Positions 7,845-15,999 of a stretch of DNA of 64,000 nucleotides are shown piece after piece. The DNA lies in contig NZ_ATZA01000008.1 of the NCBI RefSeq assembly GCF_000427965.1, forward strand, positions 13,752-77,751. Direction: 5' to 3'. Each line of letters begins with the position of its first letter. The first letter of the stretch is position 1. The translations under genes and the position numbers were made by a program. The DNA comes from Olivibacter sitiensis DSM 17696 (GTDB taxonomy: Bacteria > Bacteroidota > Bacteroidia > Sphingobacteriales > Sphingobacteriaceae). The notes under the pieces were generated by a model. That model saw nothing but the letters and a program-made list of their open reading frames with translations, was not told where the DNA came from and did not search any database.

Positions 7845-9731
7845 ATGCCTAAAATATGTGCGTACCTATTTGCCTTGCTTGCTCCGCTGTTTTTCTGCCA
7901 TGGGCTATTTGCCCAGCGTGCGGTTAGGCTGGTAGACAGCCTGAACCAGCATATTTTTACCTATGGTGAAATAGAGCAACTGTACGATAAGGAAGGCAAG
8001 TGGACTTTGAGCGATATACGATCGAAGCGTTTGGCGACGGCTTTTAAGGCCAGTAAGACCAGTACCCCCCAAAATAAGGTCATCAATGGTGTTTATTGGT
8101 ATAAGGTCAACATCGATTTTCAGCCCAAGGACAACAATTATTTGCTGGAGTTTTTTGACCAAACGATAGATCTGCTAGAGGTCTATTTGCCCGATTCAGC
8201 GGGGCGATACAAGGTATACAAGCTAGGCGACGAGCAGGCCTTCTTTGCAAGGAAGGTGAAGCACAAGAATTTTATCGTTCCCCTTTCTCCTGAACTGAAG
8301 GGGCCTACGGAACTGTTCTTCAAGGTGAGGTCCAGGCAGGTAGCCGATATCATTGTGGTACTACGCTCGGCAGATTTTTTCATTAACTATAGCAATGGCG
8401 AGTACTTCAGCTTTGGATTGTTCTATGGCATGATAGCCATTTTCTGTTTCTATAATTTGCTGATGTTCTTTGCCGTGCGCCAGCCTGCCTATCTCTACTA
8501 CGTGGGCTATATGCTCAGCGTGGCCATGTACGAGTTATGTACGGATGGGGTTGCCTTTCAGTACTTGTGGCCCAGTTGGCCCGAGTGGAATCAATACGCC
8601 TTTGCCGTCGTACTGTGCAGCATGAGTGTTTTTGCCATGCTGTTTGCCCAGCGGCAGCTATTGCTCCGGCGCAAGGCTCCCAAGCTGCATCGCTTTATCA
8701 ACTACGTCATTGCACTGCGCATTTCCTTCTTGGTCTTTGCGTTTCTTTTTGATCGCTCCCTGTTGAACTATAAGTTCCTGGAGGCCGTACCATTGCTGGT
8801 CACCTTTGGTGCGGGTATCTATAGCTATGCTCGCGGTTACCAGCCGGCACGCTATTTCGTACTGGGCTATGGCATCCTGTTTTTTGGCTATAGCTATAAG
8901 TTCCTGATCATGCTGGGAGCAGATTGGCTCAATGTCGGTATCATTACCTACTACATCATGAGTTTCAGTTTTATCCTGGAGATGACTTTTCTTTCCCTGG
9001 CCGTGGGCGATAGGGTGCGGATGATGAAAGAAGGCAGGGAAAGGGCACAACGAAGGGTCATTGAGCAAATGAAAATCAATGAGCGGCTGAAAGATAAGGT
9101 CAATAGGGAGCTGGAAGCGAAAGTGATACAGCGTACCAGGGAGTTGATAGAGAAGAATGCCATCATTGAAAAGCAAAACCTGGAGCTCACGGATATAAAT
9201 AAGGAGCTGGCTTTGCAAAAGGAGCAAATAGCACAAATGAACCAACTGCTGAGCTTGGATAACGAGGAATTGAAAGTCAATGTCGAGCAAGTCACAAAGG
9301 CGAGGGCAATGTCTACCAATTTGAGTTTTGATGAATTTAGCAAGGTCTATCCAGATCAGGATGCCTGTCTCCGCTTTCTGGCCGAACTGAAGTGGCGGGA
9401 TGGCTATCGCTGTAAAAAATGTGGGCATGACCAATACTACGTAGGTAATACGCCCTACGCAAGAAGGTGTGCCCTATGCAAATATGACGAGTCCGCCACG
9501 GTGAATACCGTTATCCAAAACGTGAAAATCCCCATTGCCAAGTGCTTTTATCTCATCTATCTCATTTATAGCACTAAAGGTAAAATTTCTTCACATAAAC
9601 TCTCGGAGATTTTGAATATCCGACAGGCAACTTGCTGGGCCTATAGCAATAAGATTCGAGAGAAAATGGATGCCAAAAAGCGAGAGCTGAAAGGATTAAA
9701 GGGCCAGGGATGGGACGATTTGTTAATTTGA
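7845..9731 (+). CDS. 7TMR-DISM receptor fused to IS1595-type zinc-ribbon DNA-binding domain
   Basis: 628 residues from the ATG at 7845. Order: signal peptide (1-25), extracellular 7TMR-DISMED2-like beta-sandwich (about 35-180, GVYWYKVNIDF to LFFKVRSRQ), seven hydrophobic segments (about 190-385), a long coiled coil (about 390-500), and a C-terminal 125 residues matching the N-terminus of IS1595-family transposases: FDEFSKVYPDQDACLRFLAELKW, zinc ribbon C523-x2-C526 / C542-x2-C545, then a helical region (SSHKLSEILNIRQATCWAYSNKIREKM). The DDE/DDN nuclease domain is absent and the gene stops cleanly, so this looks like a domesticated output domain. Known 7TMR-DISM proteins sense extracellular ligands (often carbohydrate) and carry kinase, cyclase or HTH outputs; here a membrane-tethered transcription factor is inferred. 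It sits 343 nt upstream of PUL 1, on the same strand. Confidence 0.85.
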   Translation: MPKICAYLFALLAPLFFCHGLFAQRAVRLVDSLNQHIFTYGEIEQLYDKEGKWTLSDIRSKRLATAFKASKTSTPQNKVINGVYWYKVNIDFQPKDNNYLLEFFDQTIDLLEVYLPDSAGRYKVYKLGDEQAFFARKVKHKNFIVPLSPELKGPTELFFKVRSRQVADIIVVLRSADFFINYSNGEYFSFGLFYGMIAIFCFYNLLMFFAVRQPAYLYYVGYMLSVAMYELCTDGVAFQYLWPSWPEWNQYAFAVVLCSMSVFAMLFAQRQLLLRRKAPKLHRFINYVIALRISFLVFAFLFDRSLLNYKFLEAVPLLVTFGAGIYSYARGYQPARYFVLGYGILFFGYSYKFLIMLGADWLNVGIITYYIMSFSFILEMTFLSLAVGDRVRMMKEGRERAQRRVIEQMKINERLKDKVNRELEAKVIQRTRELIEKNAIIEKQNLELTDINKELALQKEQIAQMNQLLSLDNEELKVNVEQVTKARAMSTNLSFDEFSKVYPDQDACLRFLAELKWRDGYRCKKCGHDQYYVGNTPYARRCALCKYDESATVNTVIQNVKIPIAKCFYLIYLIYSTKGKISSHKLSEILNIRQATCWAYSNKIREKMDAKKRELKGLKGQGWDDLLI

Positions 9732-10074
9732 TAATACGCGAACCAAAGAAATAGCGAAAATTATTATATTGATAATTAGTGCGTTGTCTTTTTCTTTCAA
9801 TGTTGTTATTCCGTCTCGAAGTGTACATTTTACACCTATCTATTTCCGATTCCTAAAAAAATGATTATCAGTGCTTTATGCTAAATGTGTCCTAGGTTGT
9901 TATTACGTATTAAATTTAATATAATATATTGATTTACAGTTATTTGTGATTAAATAACTCTTGTTTTACACCTTTCTTTGTGTTTATCTTTGCCTCGTGA
10001 TCTGTTGGTTGCTTGCACGGTATCGATCACACCTAACAATTATATATTTCAATTTATTAACCAATTTATAATCT
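9732..10074. other. Intergenic region before PUL 1
   Basis: 343 nt, AT-rich. It contains the PUL 1 promoter (9961-9992) and a GTGATC/GATCAC inverted repeat just after it (9997-10030) within the presumed leader, which could be an operator. No open frame of interest. Confidence 0.5.
9961..9992 (+). promoter_or_regulatory. PUL 1 promoter (-33 TTG, -7 TATCTTTG)
   Basis: TTG (9961-9963) and TATCTTTG (9985-9992) are 21 nt apart, both matching the Bacteroidota consensus. The susC-like ATG is 82 nt downstream, a leader length usual for susC genes. Confidence 0.65.
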
Positions 10075-13002
10075 ATGAAACGGAAATTTTTACTGTTCAT
10101 TTCCTGTTGGTTGATGGCTTTTTGGGCCTATGGCCAAAGCAGATCAATTAAAGGAGTGGTAAAGGACGAAAACGGAAATACCTTGCCAGGTGTCTCCGTA
10201 CTGGTCAAAGGGACTTCTTCTGGTACATCGACCGATATTAATGGGGCCTATGCAATTGATGCATCGCCCGACGCTATTTTGGTTTACAGCCTTATTGGCT
10301 ATAGATCCATAGAGGAGCCGGTAAATAACAGGGAGACAATCAATGTACAGTTTGTCCAAATGGACAATGTGCTGGATGAAGTGGTCGTGGTGGGTTACGG
10401 CACCCAGCGCAAGGGAGATATAACGGGCTCGGTGTCCACCGTCTCTCAAAAGGAATTTGACAATAGGCCCAATACGCAGTTCGGCAGTATCATACAAGGC
10501 AAAATGGCCGGTGTGCAAGTACTGTCTACCTCGGGAAAGCCATCTGCCGGTCTGGATATCCGTATTCGCGGTACCAGTTCCATAGCCGCGAGTTCCAGTC
10601 CGCTGTACGTGGTGGATGGTGTGCCCACCTCCGATACGCGATCGATAAACCCATCGGATATTGAAAGCATGTCTGTCTTGAAGGATGCCTCATCGGCGGC
10701 CATTTACGGCGCACAAGGGGCCAATGGGGTGGTGCTCATCACAACCAAGAAAGGGAAATCGGGCGAGCCCGTATTTGACCTGAATGTCTACAACGGTTTC
10801 ACGCAGCCTTGGCGTACCCTCAAAGTGCTCAATGCCGAGCAATACCGCGACCTGATGACGGAGCTGGGGCAGAATACGAATTGGGATTTGTATACCGCCA
10901 ATACGGACTGGCAAAGGGAGGTCTTTCAAAACGGTTCCTCGCAGAACTACCAGCTGTCTGTTTCGGGCAAAACCGAAAAGACCAGTTACTTTTTGGGAGG
11001 AGGCTATGTGAAGCAGGTAGGTTCTGTAAGAAGCTCGGAAATGGAACGATTCAACTTTCGCATCAATTTGGAGCAAGAGCTGAAGAGCTGGTTGCGCGTA
11101 GGGACAAATGTGGCCTATACGCAATATAAAGATGTAGATGTCAGCGATAATCAAGCCGTCAACCAAGGTGGGGTGATCTTAGGCATGTTGAGTACGCCTC
11201 CGGTCATCGGTACTTATAAAGAAGACGGAACCTTTACGTCCAATCCCTTTCAAGATTGGGAAAACCCAATTGCCTTTACCGATGGAACCGATAGGGGCTA
11301 TAAGAATCAACGGCTGATAGGTAATTTCTATACGGATGTGACCTTGTTGGAAGGATTGACCTTTAGGACCAATTTTGGCCTTGACGCCAATAGCGCCATG
11401 TACGATTTCTTTCAGGATCCGTTCCGCACCAGTTACGGAAGGGCACGGAAAGGCATAAGCAGAAACACGACGGATATGAACCAGTTCTACATATGGGACA
11501 ATACCGTGAAATACCAAAAAGAAATTGGCGAGCATAAGCTGGACGCCTTGGCCGGCACGGTGATTCAGAAAAACCGCTGGGAAAACAATGCCGTAGAGAC
11601 CCAGGGCTTTGCCAGTTCATCTATTCCAACTCCAAATGCGGGTTCTGTCTTGCAGACTGCAACGGCATCAAAATCAGAGAAAGCCAATGCCTCCTTCATC
11701 AGCAGGGTGAACTATAGCTTTCAGGACAAGTACTTGCTGACCGTAAATTTCCGGGTTGATGGTTCGTCCAATTTTGGCCCATCCAATCGCTGGGGCTATT
11801 TCCCTTCGCTATCCGCGGGATGGCGTCTGTCCGAAGAGGATTTCGTGAAAAACTGGGACCTGTTTTCGGATTTCAAGCTACGCGCCGGATGGGGATTGGT
11901 AGGGAATGACAATGTGGGGTCTTACGCCTATCTGGGCCGCGTGGGCATAGGGGCCAACTATCCCATAGGCGGCGAGGCCTTGCCGGGCTCTTACCCCTCT
12001 ACCATACAAAACGACCTGCTGAAGTGGGAGTCCACCGAGCAGACTAATGTAGCGGTCGATATGGGTTTCTTCAACAACAGATTGACCGTGACGGCCGAAG
12101 CCTATTATAAAAACACGACCGACCTGTTGCAATACGTCTTGGTACCCAAAACAACGGGATTTGATAGCGGCCTGCAAAATGTGGGCAGCCTTCAAAATAA
12201 GGGATTGGAATTTCAGGTGAGCTCCATCAACACCAATGGCCCCCTGCAGTGGAGCACCGACGCCAATATTTCCTTCAATAGAAACAAGGTCGTTAAAGTG
12301 ATTGGCGGAGAGCTCTTCAGTGGCAACATTAATGGTAGGGGAGAAATCAGCCTTAGCAGGGAGGGCAAGCCGCTTGGCATGTTCTACGGCTATGTAGCTG
12401 GTGGCGTGGATCCCAATAGTGGCGATATGTACTATTTAGCGGCCGATGGACAAACGACCTTCACGCCGGTGGCTGCCGATAGGCAATTCATTGGTAACCC
12501 CAACCCCGATTTCACCTATGGTATTACCAATAATCTGTCCTACAAAGGATTTGGTTTGAACGTTTTCCTTCAAGGCGTTTACGGCAATGACATCTTCAAT
12601 GCTACCCGGGTAGATACCGAGGGGATGCTCGACCCCAAGAACCAGACCATTGCCGTAATAGATCGATGGAGAGAGGTAGGGGATATTACCGATATACCAC
12701 GTGCGCGTTTTGCCAACATCAACAATTCATTGGCATCCACTCGTTTCATTGAAGACGGATCCTTTCTGCGCTTGCGAGCGGTTACCTTGAGCTATAGCCT
12801 GTCGCAAGCATTGCTCAGCAAAATTAAAGTGAAAAATCTTCGGGTTTACGCAACGGGCGAGAACCTATTTACGATCACGAAATATACTGGCTTCGATCCG
12901 GAAGTCAATGCGTTTGGAGGTAGTAATACGGCCTTGGGAGTCGATTACGGTACCTACCCGCAAGCTCGTAACTTGATTTTTGGACTGAACATGTCATTTT
13001 AA
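10075..13002 (+). CDS. SusC/RagA-type TonB-dependent transporter (PUL 1)
   Basis: 975 residues. Signal peptide (1-20), carboxypeptidase-D-like regulatory domain (about 23-105, IKGVVKDENGNTLPGVSVLVKGT), a plug domain starting VVVGYGTQRKGDITGSVSTV with the RIRGTSS and GVVLITTKKGK motifs, then a 22-strand-type beta-barrel ending in a C-terminal Phe (GLNMSF). No STN domain for anti-sigma signalling is present. SusC proteins import oligosaccharides through the outer membrane with the SusD lid encoded next, only 11 nt away. The downstream GH30 enzymes suggest a beta-glucan substrate, probably beta-1,6-linked. Confidence 0.95.
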   Translation: MKRKFLLFISCWLMAFWAYGQSRSIKGVVKDENGNTLPGVSVLVKGTSSGTSTDINGAYAIDASPDAILVYSLIGYRSIEEPVNNRETINVQFVQMDNVLDEVVVVGYGTQRKGDITGSVSTVSQKEFDNRPNTQFGSIIQGKMAGVQVLSTSGKPSAGLDIRIRGTSSIAASSSPLYVVDGVPTSDTRSINPSDIESMSVLKDASSAAIYGAQGANGVVLITTKKGKSGEPVFDLNVYNGFTQPWRTLKVLNAEQYRDLMTELGQNTNWDLYTANTDWQREVFQNGSSQNYQLSVSGKTEKTSYFLGGGYVKQVGSVRSSEMERFNFRINLEQELKSWLRVGTNVAYTQYKDVDVSDNQAVNQGGVILGMLSTPPVIGTYKEDGTFTSNPFQDWENPIAFTDGTDRGYKNQRLIGNFYTDVTLLEGLTFRTNFGLDANSAMYDFFQDPFRTSYGRARKGISRNTTDMNQFYIWDNTVKYQKEIGEHKLDALAGTVIQKNRWENNAVETQGFASSSIPTPNAGSVLQTATASKSEKANASFISRVNYSFQDKYLLTVNFRVDGSSNFGPSNRWGYFPSLSAGWRLSEEDFVKNWDLFSDFKLRAGWGLVGNDNVGSYAYLGRVGIGANYPIGGEALPGSYPSTIQNDLLKWESTEQTNVAVDMGFFNNRLTVTAEAYYKNTTDLLQYVLVPKTTGFDSGLQNVGSLQNKGLEFQVSSINTNGPLQWSTDANISFNRNKVVKVIGGELFSGNINGRGEISLSREGKPLGMFYGYVAGGVDPNSGDMYYLAADGQTTFTPVAADRQFIGNPNPDFTYGITNNLSYKGFGLNVFLQGVYGNDIFNATRVDTEGMLDPKNQTIAVIDRWREVGDITDIPRARFANINNSLASTRFIEDGSFLRLRAVTLSYSLSQALLSKIKVKNLRVYATGENLFTITKYTGFDPEVNAFGGSNTALGVDYGTYPQARNLIFGLNMSF

Positions 13003-13013
13003 CCAATTAAGCC

Positions 13014-14492
13014 ATGAAAAAGAAAGATATATATCTATACTGTACGCTTACCCTCCTGTTCACAGGAACGGCATGCAATAAATTCTTGGATTTAAATCCT
13101 ATTTCCGTTGCCACAAGCAGCAATGCCTATGTCAGTGCCGGAGATGCCGAGGCAGCATTGACGGGAGTTTACAATTCCTTTACCGCCATGGAATATTATG
13201 TCTGGGACAACATCAACTTCAGCGATGTCATGTCCGACAACTATTACGCAGGGGGAGACGATGCCGAGATATACGCCATCGATAACCTGGAATTGACACC
13301 GGTGAATAGCCGGATCTACCAAAATTGGGGAGAGATGTATGACGCCATCAAGAAAGCAAACGTGGTCATACAGCAGACGCCCGAAATAGCTGATCCAAAA
13401 TTGGACATTGATAATAGGAGGAACCAGATTATTGGCGAAGCATCCTTCTTGCGTGCCTTGCATTATTATCAGCTGGTCAAGGCTTTTGGAGGAGTGCCTA
13501 TCGTGACAGAACCGGTAAGTAGCTTGGATCCCGGCGAGACACAGATTCCCAAATCGACCGAAGAAGAGGTCTATGAGCAGATCGTGTCCGATTTGACCGT
13601 CGCCATGGAAAACCTGCCCGACAGTTATGGCAATGCCGCCAACGTGAACAAGGCCAGGGCTACCAAAGGTGCCGCCAATGCCCTGATGGCTAAAGTGAGC
13701 GCCCAGCGGCCAAACAGGGATTACAATAAGGTCTTGGAACACGCCAATGCCGTCATTTCCAGTCCGGCCAACTATAGCCTCATTCCTTTTCCGGATTTGT
13801 TTGACGGGGCACATTACAACAATGCCGAATCGATCATGGAGGTACAATACCTTGGAGGAAACTACGCCAACTGGGGGCCGCAGATGTTGCTCCCGCCATC
13901 CATCAGTGGCGATTCCTGGCGCAAGTTTGTGACCCCATCCAAGGACTTGGTAAAGGCTTTTGACGACGAGGGGGACGAGATCAGGAAAAACGCCAGTATC
14001 CTATTCGAGAACGTGGAATGGACGGACGAGTTTTGGTCCATCAATACCGGTGGCAGCGTCCCCTTTGCCTATAAATGGAAAAGTGCCAACGGATGGGCGA
14101 GTACCAATAGGCAGTATATCCTCCGTCTGGGCGATATCGTGCTCCTGAAAGCCGAGGCCCTGAACGAGCTGGATAGGCCCGCCGAAGCCTTGGAGGCCCT
14201 GAACGAAATCAGGCAGCGGGTCAGTTTGGATCCCGTGACGACCACCGATAAGGCTGCCCTGCGCCTGGCCATTGAAAAGGAAAGACGGCTGGAGCTTTGC
14301 CAGGAGGCGCAGCGCTGGGACGACCTCAAGCGTTACGGGCGTGCCCTTGCCGTCATGAACGGCCTCAACGAGATAGACCTGCGTACCAATAGGCGAAAGG
14401 AATACAATATGCAGGAGTATAAGCTGTTGCTGCCTTTCCCGCAGAACGAATTGAACCGTAATCCAAATCTTGTTCAAAACCCCGGATACTAA
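13014..14492 (+). CDS. SusD/RagB-type outer-membrane lipoprotein (PUL 1)
   Basis: 492 residues. Lipoprotein signal peptide with lipobox LFTGTAC (Cys about 21), then the SusD alpha-helical TPR scaffold (LDLNPISVATSSNAYVSAGDAEAALTGVY at the start; IGEASFLRALHYYQLVKAFGGVPIV in the centre) and the C-terminal RWDDLKRYGRA...LLPFPQNELNRNPNLVQNPGY end typical of the family. It forms the surface lid on the SusC barrel and binds glycan. It lies between susC and a GH30 gene within one operon. Confidence 0.95.
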   Translation: MKKKDIYLYCTLTLLFTGTACNKFLDLNPISVATSSNAYVSAGDAEAALTGVYNSFTAMEYYVWDNINFSDVMSDNYYAGGDDAEIYAIDNLELTPVNSRIYQNWGEMYDAIKKANVVIQQTPEIADPKLDIDNRRNQIIGEASFLRALHYYQLVKAFGGVPIVTEPVSSLDPGETQIPKSTEEEVYEQIVSDLTVAMENLPDSYGNAANVNKARATKGAANALMAKVSAQRPNRDYNKVLEHANAVISSPANYSLIPFPDLFDGAHYNNAESIMEVQYLGGNYANWGPQMLLPPSISGDSWRKFVTPSKDLVKAFDDEGDEIRKNASILFENVEWTDEFWSINTGGSVPFAYKWKSANGWASTNRQYILRLGDIVLLKAEALNELDRPAEALEALNEIRQRVSLDPVTTTDKAALRLAIEKERRLELCQEAQRWDDLKRYGRALAVMNGLNEIDLRTNRRKEYNMQEYKLLLPFPQNELNRNPNLVQNPGY

Positions 14493-14520
14493 AGATAGAT
14501 TGTCAAACGCAATAGAAGGA

Positions 14521-15978
14521 ATGATGAAAAAAATGATTTTTGCCATAATGGCCATAGTTTTGACCTCTCTGGGACTCTCGTCCTGTAGGGATGTGGGCAT
14601 GAGCCTACTGCCCCCACCCCCACGCTTGGAAGGTGACGGGGATGTGTTGATGTGGCTCACCAAGGGGGACCGCAGCGCACAGCTGGAAAAGCAAAATGCG
14701 CTGCTCAATTTTGGTACGGCTACCAACAGTTTGCCGACCATTACGATTAATGACCAGGCCTCGTACCAGCGAATGGATGGCTTTGGCTATACGCTCACCG
14801 GAGGCAGTGCGGACCTGATCAATGCCTTGCCCGCCAGTACGAGGGATGCCCTGTTGCAGGAACTTTTTTCCGACGACTCCTTGGCCATCCGCGTCAATTA
14901 CCTACGGCTCAGTATAGGTGCTTCCGACCTCAGTGCCGAGCCGTTTACCTATAACGAGATGCCCTCCGGACAGACCGACCCCGATCTGGTCAATTTTTCC
15001 ATACAGAAAGAGCAGGAGAGCCTGATACCCGTGCTCAAGCGGATATTGGCCATCAACCCCGATATCAAGATATTGGGATCGCCCTGGACGGCACCACGTT
15101 GGATGAAGACCACCTTCAACTATGTTGGGGGTAAGTTGCGCCCGGAATATTACACCGTCTATGCCGGCTATTTGGTAAAGTACATCCAGGCCATGCAAAG
15201 CGAGGGCATCACCATCGATGCCATTACGCCGCAGAACGAGCCCTTGCACGGGGGCAACAATCCCAGCATGGTGATGGAAGCGGCAGAACAGGCAGATTTC
15301 ATCAAAAATGCCCTGGGACCTGCCTTTGAGTCCGCCGGTTTGGCTACCAAGATCATCATCTACGACCACAATGCCGATAGACCGGACTATCCCATCAGCA
15401 TCCTGGAGGATGCCGATGCCAATAGGTTCGTAGATGGCTCGGCCTTTCACCTCTATGCCGGCAATATGTCGGCCCTCAGCCAGGTGCACCAGGCCTTTCC
15501 GGACAAAAATGTGTACTTCACCGAGCAATGGGTGGGCGGGCCCAGCAATTTTGCCGAGGACCTGCGGTGGCATATCTCCACCATATTGATGGGGGCCACT
15601 AGGAACTGGAGCAAGAACGTGCTCGAATGGAATCTGGCTGCCGACGCCAATTACGGGCCCGCCACCGACGGGGGATGTACCAATTGCCTGGGCGCGCTGA
15701 CCATACAGGGTGCCGCTGTGGAACGGAACGTGGCCTATTATGTCATTGGCCATGCATCCAAGTTCGTGCCCGATGGATCCCTGCGCATCCAGTCGGACAT
15801 CGTCAGCAATTTGCAGAACGTGGCTTTCAGGACCCCGGAGGGAAAAATCGTGTTGATCGTCATCAATATGAACGGGTCCGAGCAAAGCTTCAATATTGCC
15901 TATGGTGACGAGCAGGTGGAGACCACGCTGGAGGCCGGCGCAGTGGCCACCTACGTGTGGGATGGAGCGGAGTCATAA
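14521..15978 (+). CDS. GH30 glycoside hydrolase lipoprotein, copy 1 (PUL 1)
   Basis: 485 residues from ATG 14521 (14524 is equally possible, after AAGGA). Lipobox LGLSSC puts it on the outer membrane. The GH30 (beta/alpha)8 barrel carries the acid/base Glu in PQNEP (E240) and the nucleophile in YFTEQW (E335), plus SPWTAPRWMKT and QNEPLHGGNNPSM. The flanking beta-sandwich uses both termini. The NNPSM-type sequence resembles Bacteroidota beta-1,6-glucanases of GH30 (subfamily 3), an inference. A near-duplicate lies at 17730-19199. Likely an endo-acting surface enzyme that makes oligosaccharides for SusC/D. Confidence 0.9.
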   Translation: MMKKMIFAIMAIVLTSLGLSSCRDVGMSLLPPPPRLEGDGDVLMWLTKGDRSAQLEKQNALLNFGTATNSLPTITINDQASYQRMDGFGYTLTGGSADLINALPASTRDALLQELFSDDSLAIRVNYLRLSIGASDLSAEPFTYNEMPSGQTDPDLVNFSIQKEQESLIPVLKRILAINPDIKILGSPWTAPRWMKTTFNYVGGKLRPEYYTVYAGYLVKYIQAMQSEGITIDAITPQNEPLHGGNNPSMVMEAAEQADFIKNALGPAFESAGLATKIIIYDHNADRPDYPISILEDADANRFVDGSAFHLYAGNMSALSQVHQAFPDKNVYFTEQWVGGPSNFAEDLRWHISTILMGATRNWSKNVLEWNLAADANYGPATDGGCTNCLGALTIQGAAVERNVAYYVIGHASKFVPDGSLRIQSDIVSNLQNVAFRTPEGKIVLIVINMNGSEQSFNIAYGDEQVETTLEAGAVATYVWDGAES

Positions 15979-15999
15979 TCAATTTAAATCGCAGATGTT

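Noticed and set aside
14902-15885. 327-codon minus-strand open frame over the first GH30 gene
   Set aside because: Antisense to the catalytic barrel; no conserved motif.
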